From: UBA2428 sp002343545
GTDB lineage: Bacteria > Bdellovibrionota > UBA2428
Reading direction: 5' to 3'
DNA: 39,272 bases
Assembly (NCBI GenBank): GCA_937952285.1
Contig: CALFZE010000004.1
Span: 1 to 39,272, forward strand
The translations under genes and the position numbers were made by a program. Shown piece after piece: positions 16,221-23,110 of this stretch (positions are counted from its first letter, which is position 1; every line of letters begins with the position of its first letter). Below the pieces are notes generated by a model. That model ran no database searches. It was not told the origin of the DNA and saw only the letters and a list, made by a program, of their open reading frames with translations.

Positions 16221-17036
16221 ATGAAGATGACCCTGGCGCGCTACCTCGAACGCAAGGCCGCGCCGACGAGCGCCGAGCGCCAGCGAATTCCCTGCGTCGC
16301 TTGCCGAAAGCCTCCGGTCAGCTGCTACTGTGCGACGCTCCGCCCCTTCGACAGTTCGCCCCGCATCGTTATCCTCATGCACCCCCTCGAAGCCAAGCAC
16401 CCGATCGGGACCGGACGCATGGCGCACCTCTGCCTGTCGAACTCGAAGCTGTGGGTCAGCGCGGACTTCGAGCGGCACGATGAGCTCGGCGAGCTGCTCG
16501 CGGACCCCAAGCTTTACCCCGTGCTCCTGTACCCCGGCCCCAAGAGCCGGAACTTGACGACGATGACGGAGCGGGAACGCTTTGAGCTGGCGCCGCCCGG
16601 GCGGGAGCTGGCCGTGATCGTGCTGGACGCGACCTGGCACAACGCCCGCAAGATGCTTCTCTATTCGCCGCGCCTTCAGAAGTTGCCGCGCGTTTCTTTC
16701 ACGACACAACAGACTTCGCGCTTCATCGTCCGTAAGCAGCCGCAGGCGCACTGCCTTTCGAGTCTCGAAGCCGTGCACGAGATCCTGCGCCTGCTCGAAG
16801 CGAAAACGTCGAAGCCCGCGCCGATCCGGCACCTGCTCGACGTCTTCGACGCGATGGTCGCCCGTCAGCTCGAGCACCGTTCCCGACCCGGCCCTTCGCG
16901 CCACGCCGGCGGCTACGCCGCGCGCAAGGCCCGACGCGCCCGGGCGCTCGAGGAAAAGCAGCGCTCGGAAGCCCCTCCGGTCGGCGCCGAGATATTACCG
17001 AATCTCCATTCGAAAAACGCCCAGGCGCCGGATTAG
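16221..17036 (+). CDS. tapT: DTW-domain tRNA-uridine aminocarboxypropyltransferase
   Basis: A 271-residue protein with the family zinc ligands C25-x2-C28-x6-C35-x-C37 and the DTW motif as DATW at 136-139, followed by NARKML. GTGRMAHL and LYPGP are further family landmarks. DTW (TapT/YfiP) enzymes transfer the aminocarboxypropyl group of S-adenosylmethionine to uridine 47 of tRNA, making acp3U. The family usually ends near 220-230. The extra basic C-terminal tail here (about 220-271, many Arg, Lys and Ala) may aid RNA binding. The start at 16221 is preferred to an in-frame ATG at 16032, because the latter would overlap the divergent gene and its promoter and adds non-conserved sequence. Confidence 0.88.
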   Translation: MKMTLARYLERKAAPTSAERQRIPCVACRKPPVSCYCATLRPFDSSPRIVILMHPLEAKHPIGTGRMAHLCLSNSKLWVSADFERHDELGELLADPKLYPVLLYPGPKSRNLTTMTERERFELAPPGRELAVIVLDATWHNARKMLLYSPRLQKLPRVSFTTQQTSRFIVRKQPQAHCLSSLEAVHEILRLLEAKTSKPAPIRHLLDVFDAMVARQLEHRSRPGPSRHAGGYAARKARRARALEEKQRSEAPPVGAEILPNLHSKNAQAPD

Positions 17037-17063
17037 CGTGACCCCGTAACCTAAGGAGACCCC

Positions 17064-17666
17064 ATGAAGAACTTTTTCGTTTTGCTCTTCCTCGGATGCG
17101 CCCTCGTCGCGCCGGACCGCGCGGAAGCCGCCGCTTCGGGACGCCCCGCGCCCCCGACCGTTTCCCAAGTCGAACTCGACCGTTACCTGGGAACTTGGCA
17201 CGAGCTGCGTCGGCTGCCGAACTCGTTCCAGGACGATCACCCCGAAGAGGCGAGCGCCTGCTTCAACACGACCGCCGAGTACGCCCTCCGCGGCGACGGC
17301 AAGGTCGACGTCAAGAACACCTGCTACCGCGAGAAGCCGAACGGCGAAGTCGTCAAAGACGTGGCCATCGCGATCGCGCGCATCGTCGACAAAAGCGGCG
17401 GCGCCAAACTCAAGGTGAACTTCACGGGCGTCGGGCTTCTGCGCACGCTCGGCATCGGCGACGGCGACTACTGGATCCTGGGCTTGGGCCCGACGAATAA
17501 GAACGGCCTCTACGCTTGGGCCCTCGTCGGATCCCCTCGCCTGAACTTCGGATGGATCTTGTCGCGTGAGCCGCAGCTCGCCGAAGCGACTCTCGACGAG
17601 ATCCTCGCTTTGGCCGAGTCCAAAGGATACCGACGCGAGCAGTTCGCCGACCCGAGGCGTCCTTAA
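17064..17666 (+). CDS. blc: Bacterial lipocalin, Blc family
   Basis: A 200-residue exported lipocalin. Lipocalin signature 1 is present as LDRYLGTWHELRRLPNSF, together with the Blc-typical GDYWILGLG and YAWALVGSPRLNFGWILSR. Blc binds lysophospholipids at the outer membrane. The N-terminus is hydrophobic and could be processed either as an ordinary signal peptide (after AEA) or at a poor lipobox FLGC at C12; the first seems likelier because C12 is very early. The start has AAGGAG at a good distance. The stop codon TAA shares one base with the ATG of the next gene (TAATG), so the two form an operon. Confidence 0.87.
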   Translation: MKNFFVLLFLGCALVAPDRAEAAASGRPAPPTVSQVELDRYLGTWHELRRLPNSFQDDHPEEASACFNTTAEYALRGDGKVDVKNTCYREKPNGEVVKDVAIAIARIVDKSGGAKLKVNFTGVGLLRTLGIGDGDYWILGLGPTNKNGLYAWALVGSPRLNFGWILSREPQLAEATLDEILALAESKGYRREQFADPRRP

Positions 17667-18445
17667 TGAGACGGGTCGGGATCGTCGCTCTCGCCCTCGT
17701 CGGCGCCCTGAGCTCGCCTAGCCATGGCGAAGTTCGGACGCGTCGGGTGGAGTATCGTGACGGGAACGTCACGCTCGAAGGCTACCTCGCCTACGACGAC
17801 GCGAAAACCCTGCCCTCGCCGGGCGTTCTCGTCGTGCACGACTGGATGGGCGTGGGCCCGTACGTCGAGCGCCGCGCGCGGGAACTCGCCGGCAAGGGCT
17901 ACGTCGCGTTCGCGGCGGATATCTACGGTAAGGGCGTGCGGCCCGCCGACGCGAAGGCCGCCGGAAAGCTGGCCGGCGAATACAAGGCGGATCGCAAGAA
18001 ATTACGCAAGCGCGCCGAGGCGGCGCTTCTTCGCCTCCGGCAAGAAAAGAACGTCGACCCCAAGCGCATCGCCGCGATCGGATTCTGCTTCGGCGGCACG
18101 ACGGCGCTCGAACTCGCCCGCGGGGGCGCGGAGATCCGGGCGGCCGCGAGCTTTCACGGCAACCTGGATTCGCCGACGCCCGAAGACGCCAAGCAGATCA
18201 AAGCCAAGCTTCTCGTCTTGCACGGCGCGATCGATCCTTTCGTGAAGCCCGAAGACATCTCGGCCTTCCAAAAGGAAATGGCCGAAGCCAAGGTCGACTA
18301 CCAATTCATCGCCTATTCGGGCGCCGTGCATAGCTTCACGAACCCCGAGGCCGGCAAGGACGTATCGAAGGGCTCCGCTTACGATCCCGTCGCCGAAGCT
18401 CGCTCCTTCAAGGCGCTCCACGCTTTCTTCGAAGAGGCCCTCTAG
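17666..18445 (+). CDS. Exported dienelactone hydrolase family protein
   Basis: A 259-residue alpha/beta-hydrolase of the dienelactone hydrolase family. The triad is visible: nucleophile C141 in GFCFGG, D190 in HGAIDPFV and H222 in GAVHSFTNP; VVHDWMGVGPYVERRAR near the start is also typical. A signal peptide (1-21, ending SHG) suggests periplasmic location, unlike the cytosolic enzyme of chlorocatechol pathways. Substrate unknown; esters or lactones are likely. It is translationally coupled to the lipocalin gene (TAATG). It ends 9 bp before the convergent dinB stop, with no visible terminator between them. Confidence 0.88.
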   Translation: MRRVGIVALALVGALSSPSHGEVRTRRVEYRDGNVTLEGYLAYDDAKTLPSPGVLVVHDWMGVGPYVERRARELAGKGYVAFAADIYGKGVRPADAKAAGKLAGEYKADRKKLRKRAEAALLRLRQEKNVDPKRIAAIGFCFGGTTALELARGGAEIRAAASFHGNLDSPTPEDAKQIKAKLLVLHGAIDPFVKPEDISAFQKEMAEAKVDYQFIAYSGAVHSFTNPEAGKDVSKGSAYDPVAEARSFKALHAFFEEAL

Positions 18446-18454
18446 AGCCTCTCC

Positions 18455-19528
18455 CTACCAAGCGAAGGAGAGCTGAAGGGGGGCTTCGTCCGAAGTCTCG
18501 TCGCCGCCGAGACGCGCGCCGATCCCGATCAAACGAAAAGGAACGGGACGCCGGCCCCAAGCTTCCCGCAGGAGCTCGACGAAGTCCCGCGCGCGTGGAC
18601 GCATGGCGCACGCGACTTCGCAGGTCGTCGTGCGGAAATCGAAGAATTTGATCTTCACGACGAAGCCGCGCAGCCGATCGAAGGCCTTCGCGCGCGTCAT
18701 TCGCCGCTCCCAATCCGCGTAGAGCTCGGGCAGTGCGCGCAAGCCCTCTTCGAGCGTCGGCAAATCGCGCTCGAAGGTTTCTTCCACGCTCAAGGATTTC
18801 CGTTCCGAACGGGCCTCGACCTCGCGACGATCCTCGCCCCGGGCCAATCCGTAAAGCGACTCTCCGCGCGAACCGAACTCTTCCGCGAGATGCTCCCTCG
18901 AAGCCAACTGCAGATCTCCGCAAGTCCGCCAGCCCAAACGGTGCAAGCGCTCGGCCGTGACTCTCCCCACGCCGAAGATTTTCTCGACGGGCAGCGTCTT
19001 CACGAAAGCCGCGACTTCCTCGGGCCTCACCACAAAGAGACCGTCGGGCTTGCGCCAATCGCTCGCGACCTTGGCGAGAAACTTGTTCGGCGCCACGCCC
19101 GCCGAGGCCGTCAGCCCGCACTCCGCGCGAATGAGCCGGCGGATCTCGGCGGCGATGCGCGTCGCGCTTCCGTCGAAATGCGGAGCGTCCGTCACGTCGA
19201 GGTAAGCTTCGTCCAAGGAAAGCGGTTCGATGCGTGAGGTGAAACGGGAGAATATCTCACGAATCGCCTGGGTCTCGCGTCGGTAGAGCTCGAAGTTCGG
19301 GCGCTTGAGGATGAGCTGCGGGCAAAGCCTCACGGCCTGCGACGAAGGCATGGCCGAACGCACGCCGAACTTGCGGGCCTCGTAACTCGCGGTACAAAGC
19401 ACGCTGCGGGAATCCGGCGGTCCGCCGATCCCGAGCGGCTTCCCGCGAAGTTCCGGGTGATGCTTCACTTCGACGGCCGCGTAGAAGCAGTCCATATCGA
19501 CGTGAATGACTTTTCTCGCGGTAGACAC
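18455..19528 (-). CDS. dinB: DNA polymerase IV (Y family)
   Basis: A 357-residue translesion polymerase with HVDMDCFYAAVE at the N-terminus (metal Asp 11), LSLDEAYLDV (D106/E107), SAGVAPNKFLAKVAS, the fingers and thumb (FGVGRVTAERLHRLG), a little-finger domain, and a C-terminal QLSFAW resembling a beta-clamp-binding peptide. It copies damaged templates with low fidelity. The start is GTG at 19528-19526, giving the usual short N-terminus. The upstream 30 bp contain a perfect 14-bp palindrome between possible -35 and -10 elements, which suggests repression by a DNA-binding protein, plausibly LexA. It lies downstream of yheU in the same direction. Confidence 0.92.
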   Translation of the reverse strand: MSTARKVIHVDMDCFYAAVEVKHHPELRGKPLGIGGPPDSRSVLCTASYEARKFGVRSAMPSSQAVRLCPQLILKRPNFELYRRETQAIREIFSRFTSRIEPLSLDEAYLDVTDAPHFDGSATRIAAEIRRLIRAECGLTASAGVAPNKFLAKVASDWRKPDGLFVVRPEEVAAFVKTLPVEKIFGVGRVTAERLHRLGWRTCGDLQLASREHLAEEFGSRGESLYGLARGEDRREVEARSERKSLSVEETFERDLPTLEEGLRALPELYADWERRMTRAKAFDRLRGFVVKIKFFDFRTTTCEVACAMRPRARDFVELLREAWGRRPVPFRLIGIGARLGGDETSDEAPLQLSFAW

Positions 19529-19537
19529 CCGAAAGAC

Positions 19538-19566
19538 AGGGTGCCATACGATCGTATGTCATTCAA
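19538..19566 (-). promoter_or_regulatory. Perfect palindrome in the dinB promoter, possible SOS operator
   Basis: CATACGATCGTATG (19545-19558) is its own reverse complement over 14 bp. On the minus strand it fills the 17-nt gap between TTGAAT (19566-19561) and a weak -10 CACCCT (19543-19538), 9 nt upstream of the dinB GTG. Position and symmetry fit a repressor operator. It does not match the E. coli or the published Bdellovibrio LexA box as I know them. Confidence 0.5.
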
Positions 19567-19816
19567 GCGGAGAACGAAGGCGACGCCACTCTTGCGCGGT
19601 CAGCAGGGTGACGCTTTCCGAATCGGGATCGTAGACGAGCTTGAGCTCTCCCGCCGCGAGTTGCCGGCGCAACGACTCGACCTTGCTTTCGAAGGTGACT
19701 TCTCGGGCACCGTAGTCCGTCCCTTCGCGCAGCACGAAAGACTCCAGAATGCTTTCGAGCGCGTCGGGGCTGACGGCTTCGGGCGGAATCTCGACGGGCG
19801 GCGCTTTTTCCGACAT
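19559..19816 (-). CDS. yheU: YheU family protein
   Basis: An 85-residue protein. The core SILESFVLREGTDYG closely matches the E. coli YheU signature (IESFVLREGTDYG), followed by the expected KVESLRRQLAAGELKLVYD. The N-terminus carries about 18 extra residues, acidic and Pro-rich, and the C-terminus ends RRLRSPLE. YheU is a small family of unknown function. The ATG at 19816 has a TAGGCT box 6 nt upstream and no Shine-Dalgarno site. The gene ends 30 bp before dinB on the same strand, so readthrough into dinB is likely. Confidence 0.85.
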   Translation of the reverse strand: MSEKAPPVEIPPEAVSPDALESILESFVLREGTDYGAREVTFESKVESLRRQLAAGELKLVYDPDSESVTLLTAQEWRRLRSPLE

Positions 19817-19828
19817 TTCGCCAGCCTA
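19817..19828 (-). promoter_or_regulatory. -10 box of yheU at leaderless spacing
   Basis: TAGGCT (19828-19823 on the minus strand), 6 nt from the ATG at 19816. The same hexamer precedes the oxidoreductase gene at 35377. No clear -35. Confidence 0.4.
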
Positions 19829-19954
19829 GGCCGCGACGGCATAGACGTCGTCGTCCCACGCGAAAAATCCAGGGCCGCGGGCCAAAATTTCACTCGACGC
19901 TAACCCGAGCGCGCGTGCGCCGTGTCGGAAGGGAGAGCAAGGAGGCTACCCCGA

Positions 19955-20557
19955 ATGAAACCCTCGATTTTCTTCGCTTTGACCTTGAGCGGTCTCGCGG
20001 CCTGCTCGGGAGACATCCGCAACATCGTTCCGCCCACGACGATCGGCGAGACGCCTCCCCCCGTCGAAGACCCACCCGGGGGCCCCATCGAAGACACCCT
20101 GCCGTCCGCCACGCCCCTTCGCGCGGGGCACTACGTCGGGCAGCGTTGCTTCCTGAACAAATCCGCGAGCGAGGGCTTCGGCGCTCCCGTCTATACGATG
20201 GCCGAGATGCGCTTCGACGAGAAGGGCATCGGCACGAACGACTTCAAGCTCTACCTCGACGAAGACTGCAGCGATCCTCCGGCGCTGGAAGGAAGCGTGA
20301 ACCTCGTCATCACCTACGAGAAGAGCCTCGGCAACGTGCTCGTCTTCAAGTTCGTGCAAGAAGACCCCGCGGTCGAGGACGACGAGCCGCAGACTTTCTT
20401 CATCACGGGCGTACGTGACGGCAACGATTACATGCTCGACGTCGACTTCGCGGACGGCGAGTCCGGCCCCTACTTCACCATGCCCACGGAAGGAGAGGTT
20501 CAAGCCTTCGGAAACTCGCCCCTCTCCCAAGGCGTCCGCTTCAAGGCACAACCTTAG
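19955..20557 (+). CDS. Lipoprotein of unknown function
   Basis: A 200-residue protein with a lipoprotein signal peptide: MKPSIFFALTLSGLAAC, lipobox LAAC with C17 as the lipidated residue. A Pro-rich linker (about 29-46) leads to a beta-rich domain with acidic patches (ED, DE) and two cysteines (about 63 and 98) that may pair. I do not recognise the family. The ATG at 19955 is preferred over an in-frame ATG at 19922 because AAGGAGG sits 9 nt upstream and the signal peptide then begins properly. The residue after the lipidated Cys is Ser, which does not suggest inner-membrane retention. The 144-bp inverted-repeat element begins 3 bp after the stop. Confidence 0.7.
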   Translation: MKPSIFFALTLSGLAACSGDIRNIVPPTTIGETPPPVEDPPGGPIEDTLPSATPLRAGHYVGQRCFLNKSASEGFGAPVYTMAEMRFDEKGIGTNDFKLYLDEDCSDPPALEGSVNLVITYEKSLGNVLVFKFVQEDPAVEDDEPQTFFITGVRDGNDYMLDVDFADGESGPYFTMPTEGEVQAFGNSPLSQGVRFKAQP

Positions 20558-20560
20558 ACC

Positions 20561-20704
20561 AACTGTGCGCCCTTAAGAGGGGTTTTTTGAGGTTTTTCTC
20601 TAATAAAACAAGCTCTTAGTAAAAGCACCGAACTCCGGCGCTTTCTTAGGGCCGCGTACGCCCGGAAACCCGGCCTTTCAGTCCCCTCTTAACGGCGCAC
20701 AGTT
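20561..20704. repeat. 144-bp element bounded by 22-bp inverted repeats
   Basis: The left end (20561-20582) begins AACTGTGCGCC and the right end (20683-20704) finishes GGCGCACAGTT. The 22-bp arms match at 21 positions when one is reverse-complemented. The interior is AT-rich at the left (a T6 run, then CTCTAATAAAACAAG) and contains a second hairpin at about 20622-20644 (AAAGCACCG pairing with CGGCGCTTT, one mismatch) and a GC palindrome near 20661-20672. No reading frame of note and no clear target-site duplication. It could be a miniature transposable element, a structured RNA or a large attenuator. It lies between the lipoprotein and the DUF2239 gene. Confidence 0.6.
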
Positions 20705-20768
20705 AAAGCAGCGCGGAGGCCCTAAATTCATCCGGTGTTTTTTGAATTCTATTTTTACCAGGTTTTAA

Positions 20769-20796
20769 TTGATAAAAAATTAAACCCAGGCATAAT
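20769..20796 (+). promoter_or_regulatory. Strong promoter of the DUF2239 gene, with AT-rich dyad
   Basis: TTGATA (20769-20774), a 16-nt spacer and CATAAT (20791-20796), 7 nt before the ATG at 20804, no Shine-Dalgarno site. GGTTTTAATT (20761-20770) and AATTAAACC (20778-20786) form an imperfect dyad over the -35 and spacer, a possible operator. The region is much AT-richer than its surroundings. Confidence 0.6.
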
Positions 20797-20803
20797 TAGA
20801 TTC

Positions 20804-21385
20804 ATGAAAGCCTCTCCCAACCAAATCTGCACGGCCTTCGCGGGCCCCCACAAAATCGCGAGCGGCGGGATCGTCGAAGTCGCCGGTGCCGTTCGGCGTT
20901 GGCTTGACCAGGACGCGGCCGCGACGCCGCTCATCTTCGATGATCGCAGCGGCATGACGATCGAAGTCGACCTGCGTGGATCCGTGGAAGAGGTCCGAGG
21001 CCGAATCGAAGCGCCCGAAGGGCCGAGCCCCGAGCGCAACGGCCCGGGACGCCCGAAGCTCGGGGTCGTCTCGAAGGAAGTCGGCTTGCTCCCACGGCAC
21101 TGGGATTGGCTCGCCACGCAGCCGGGCGGCGCCTCTTCGACGCTCCGAAAACTCGTCGAAGAAGCGAGCAAACTGCGACGCCCCCAGGACGAGGCGCGAC
21201 TCGCGCAGGAAGCGGCCTACCGTTTTCTTTCCGTGATGGCGGGCGACTTGCCGCTCTACGAAGAAGCCCTGCGCGCTTTCTACAAGCGCGACGGCAAGAA
21301 GTTCGACACGATCGTCGAGCTCTGGCCCCGCGACGTCCGCGACCACGCCAAAAAACTCGCGGCCCCGCACCTCGAAGCCAAGTAA
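20804..21385 (+). CDS. DUF2239 family protein
   Basis: A 193-residue cytosolic protein. The family hallmark GRPKLGVVSKEVGLLPRHWD followed by WLATQPGGASSTLRKLVEEA is unmistakable, as is the helical end LYEEALRAFYKRDGKKF with WPRDVRDHA. DUF2239 proteins are found in many proteobacteria and have no established function; the WLATQPGGAS segment recalls ribbon-helix-helix-like DNA-binding proteins, but that is a guess. The ATG at 20804 follows a strong promoter by 7 nt. An earlier in-frame ATG at 20735 would place the promoter inside the gene and adds an AT-rich non-conserved stretch. Confidence 0.88.
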   Translation: MKASPNQICTAFAGPHKIASGGIVEVAGAVRRWLDQDAAATPLIFDDRSGMTIEVDLRGSVEEVRGRIEAPEGPSPERNGPGRPKLGVVSKEVGLLPRHWDWLATQPGGASSTLRKLVEEASKLRRPQDEARLAQEAAYRFLSVMAGDLPLYEEALRAFYKRDGKKFDTIVELWPRDVRDHAKKLAAPHLEAK

Positions 21386-21394
21386 GATCGAGGC

Positions 21395-21979
21395 ATGGCG
21401 CTCACCGGAAAGCTCGGAGTTCTTGTGGCGCTTCTCTCGGTCGACGCTTCGGCGCAGTCTTGGGCGAGGCTTCCCGACGATACGCCGCTCCTCGACGTGA
21501 GGGCCGGCGATCGTGCCTATTTCCACGCCGCGATCACGATCCGACCGCGGGTCACCACGATGGGGGCGCAGAACGGGCGCGCCTTCCCCGATCGCGACGC
21601 GCCCCACTTCGATTACTCGACCTTCGCCTGCGGGGTCACGCGCGCCGCCTCGGTGCTCCTCGATCGCGCCGTGACGGTGCCGGCCGGGCATTCGATTCCG
21701 CTCAGCGAGATCCGCGGCGACGGCGGCTACGGATCGGCGACCCTTCGCTTCGAACCGAACGACCTCGTTTCGCACGTGAACTGCATCCAGATCCTCAACG
21801 CGGCCGCGGTCGACGGTAGCCGCTTTCGCGTGCGCGACCTGCGCGCGGCCTTCGGCGGCCAAGTCGAGATCCTGCGCTTATCCTCCCCGAGCGCCCCCCG
21901 GGGGAGCGGCCCCGAGAACCTCGAAGGCTACCGCGAGCGCCTCCGCCGCTTCGAGGGAGCTTCGCGCTCGAGTCCCTGA
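21395..21979 (+). CDS. Exported protein of unknown function
   Basis: A 194-residue protein starting 9 bp after the DUF2239 stop. Residues 1-21 look like a Sec signal peptide ending ASA (MALTGKLGVLVALLSVDASA). The mature part is beta-rich, with two cysteines (about 79 and 131) that could form a disulfide, and ends in a charged tail. I do not recognise the family. TAAGAT (21383-21388), which includes the stop codon of DUF2239, lies 6 nt from this ATG and could be a -10 box; otherwise the gene is read through from upstream. No Shine-Dalgarno site is visible. Confidence 0.6.
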   Translation: MALTGKLGVLVALLSVDASAQSWARLPDDTPLLDVRAGDRAYFHAAITIRPRVTTMGAQNGRAFPDRDAPHFDYSTFACGVTRAASVLLDRAVTVPAGHSIPLSEIRGDGGYGSATLRFEPNDLVSHVNCIQILNAAAVDGSRFRVRDLRAAFGGQVEILRLSSPSAPRGSGPENLEGYRERLRRFEGASRSSP

Positions 21980-21985
21980 GCTCGC

Positions 21986-22015
21986 TTGCCTTTCCTCGGG
22001 GGTAGCGACTAACTT
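21986..22015 (+). promoter_or_regulatory. Promoter of the tryptophan dioxygenase operon
   Basis: TTGCCT (21986-21991), an 18-nt spacer and TAACTT (22010-22015), followed by 6 nt (GGGCGC) and the ATG at 22022. Again leaderless spacing with no Shine-Dalgarno site. Confidence 0.5.
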
Positions 22016-22021
22016 GGGCGC

Positions 22022-23110
22022 ATGAAAGCTTCCGCGCCCCTCTACTACGGCGACTACCTCAAGATCCGCGAGCTCCTCGAGCTGCAGAAGCCGGAAAGCG
22101 AACGCGTCGGCGTCGAAGCGCACGACGAAATGCTCTTTATCGTCATCCACCAGGTCTACGAGCTGTGGTTCAAGCAGATCCTGCACGACCTGAATTCCGT
22201 CCTGCGCATCTTCTCGAGCGAACGGGTCGAGGACTCCCGCGTCGGGGCCTGCGTGTCGCGCCTCGAACGCATCCACAAGACGCAGAAGCTCCTGCTCCAG
22301 CAGATCGACGTCCTTGAGACCATGACGCCGATGGACTTCCTCGACTTCCGCGACCTACTCATCCCGGCTTCGGGATTCCAGAGCCTGCAGTTCCGCCAGA
22401 TCGAGAACCTCATGGGCCTGCTTCCGGAAAAGCGCCTGAGCTTCGGCAACCAAAGCTACCTCGCGCGCGTGAGCCCCGAGGACCGGACCAAGCTCGAGGC
22501 GAGCGAAAAGACCCCCTCGCTCTTCGTGCGCCTCGAATCCTGGCTCGAGCGCACGCCCTTCCTCAGCTCGGAAGGCTTCTCTTTCTGGGCGGAGTACCGT
22601 CGCGCCGTCGAAACGATGCTCGAGAAAGATCGCGGGCTCATCCTGGGCTTCAAGGACATCGATCCCGCCTTCCAAAAGCAGCAGCTCGACATGCTCGAGC
22701 GCACGCGCGGATCCTTCCAGCTCGTCCTCGACGAAAAGAAGCACGCCGAACTCAAGGGCCAGGGCGCGTGGCGCCTCTCCTTTCCGGCCACGCAGGCCGC
22801 GCTCTTTATTTTCCTCTACCGGGACTACCCCGCGCTCCAGGGGCCCTACCGCATTCTCCAGGGCCTCATCGAGATCGACGAAGCTTGGACGCAGTGGCGC
22901 TACCGCCACGCGCTCATGGCGCAGCGGATGATCGGCACGAAGATCGGCACGGGCGGTTCCTCGGGGTCGGACTACCTGCAACAGGCGACGGAGCGGCATA
23001 AGATCTTCCAGGACTTCACGAAGCTCTCGACTTTCTTCATCCCCCGCGCGGCGCTGCCCAAGCTTCCGGAGAAAATCGCGGCCGAGCTTTCGCTGGCCTA
23101 CGCGCGATGA
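22022..23110 (+). CDS. kynA: Tryptophan 2,3-dioxygenase
   Basis: A 362-residue haem enzyme that opens the indole ring of tryptophan to N-formylkynurenine. Family motifs are HDEMLFIVIHQVYELWFKQI (30s-50s), SGFQSLQFRQIE, and YRHALMAQRMIGTKIGTGGSSG with the probable haem-ligand His 296. Length fits the larger TDO subgroup (about 360-400) rather than the 280-residue type. The stop overlaps the next gene by 4 bp (ATGA), so dioxygenase and kynureninase are cotranslated. No substrate-responsive regulator lies beside it. Confidence 0.93.
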   Translation: MKASAPLYYGDYLKIRELLELQKPESERVGVEAHDEMLFIVIHQVYELWFKQILHDLNSVLRIFSSERVEDSRVGACVSRLERIHKTQKLLLQQIDVLETMTPMDFLDFRDLLIPASGFQSLQFRQIENLMGLLPEKRLSFGNQSYLARVSPEDRTKLEASEKTPSLFVRLESWLERTPFLSSEGFSFWAEYRRAVETMLEKDRGLILGFKDIDPAFQKQQLDMLERTRGSFQLVLDEKKHAELKGQGAWRLSFPATQAALFIFLYRDYPALQGPYRILQGLIEIDEAWTQWRYRHALMAQRMIGTKIGTGGSSGSDYLQQATERHKIFQDFTKLSTFFIPRAALPKLPEKIAAELSLAYAR

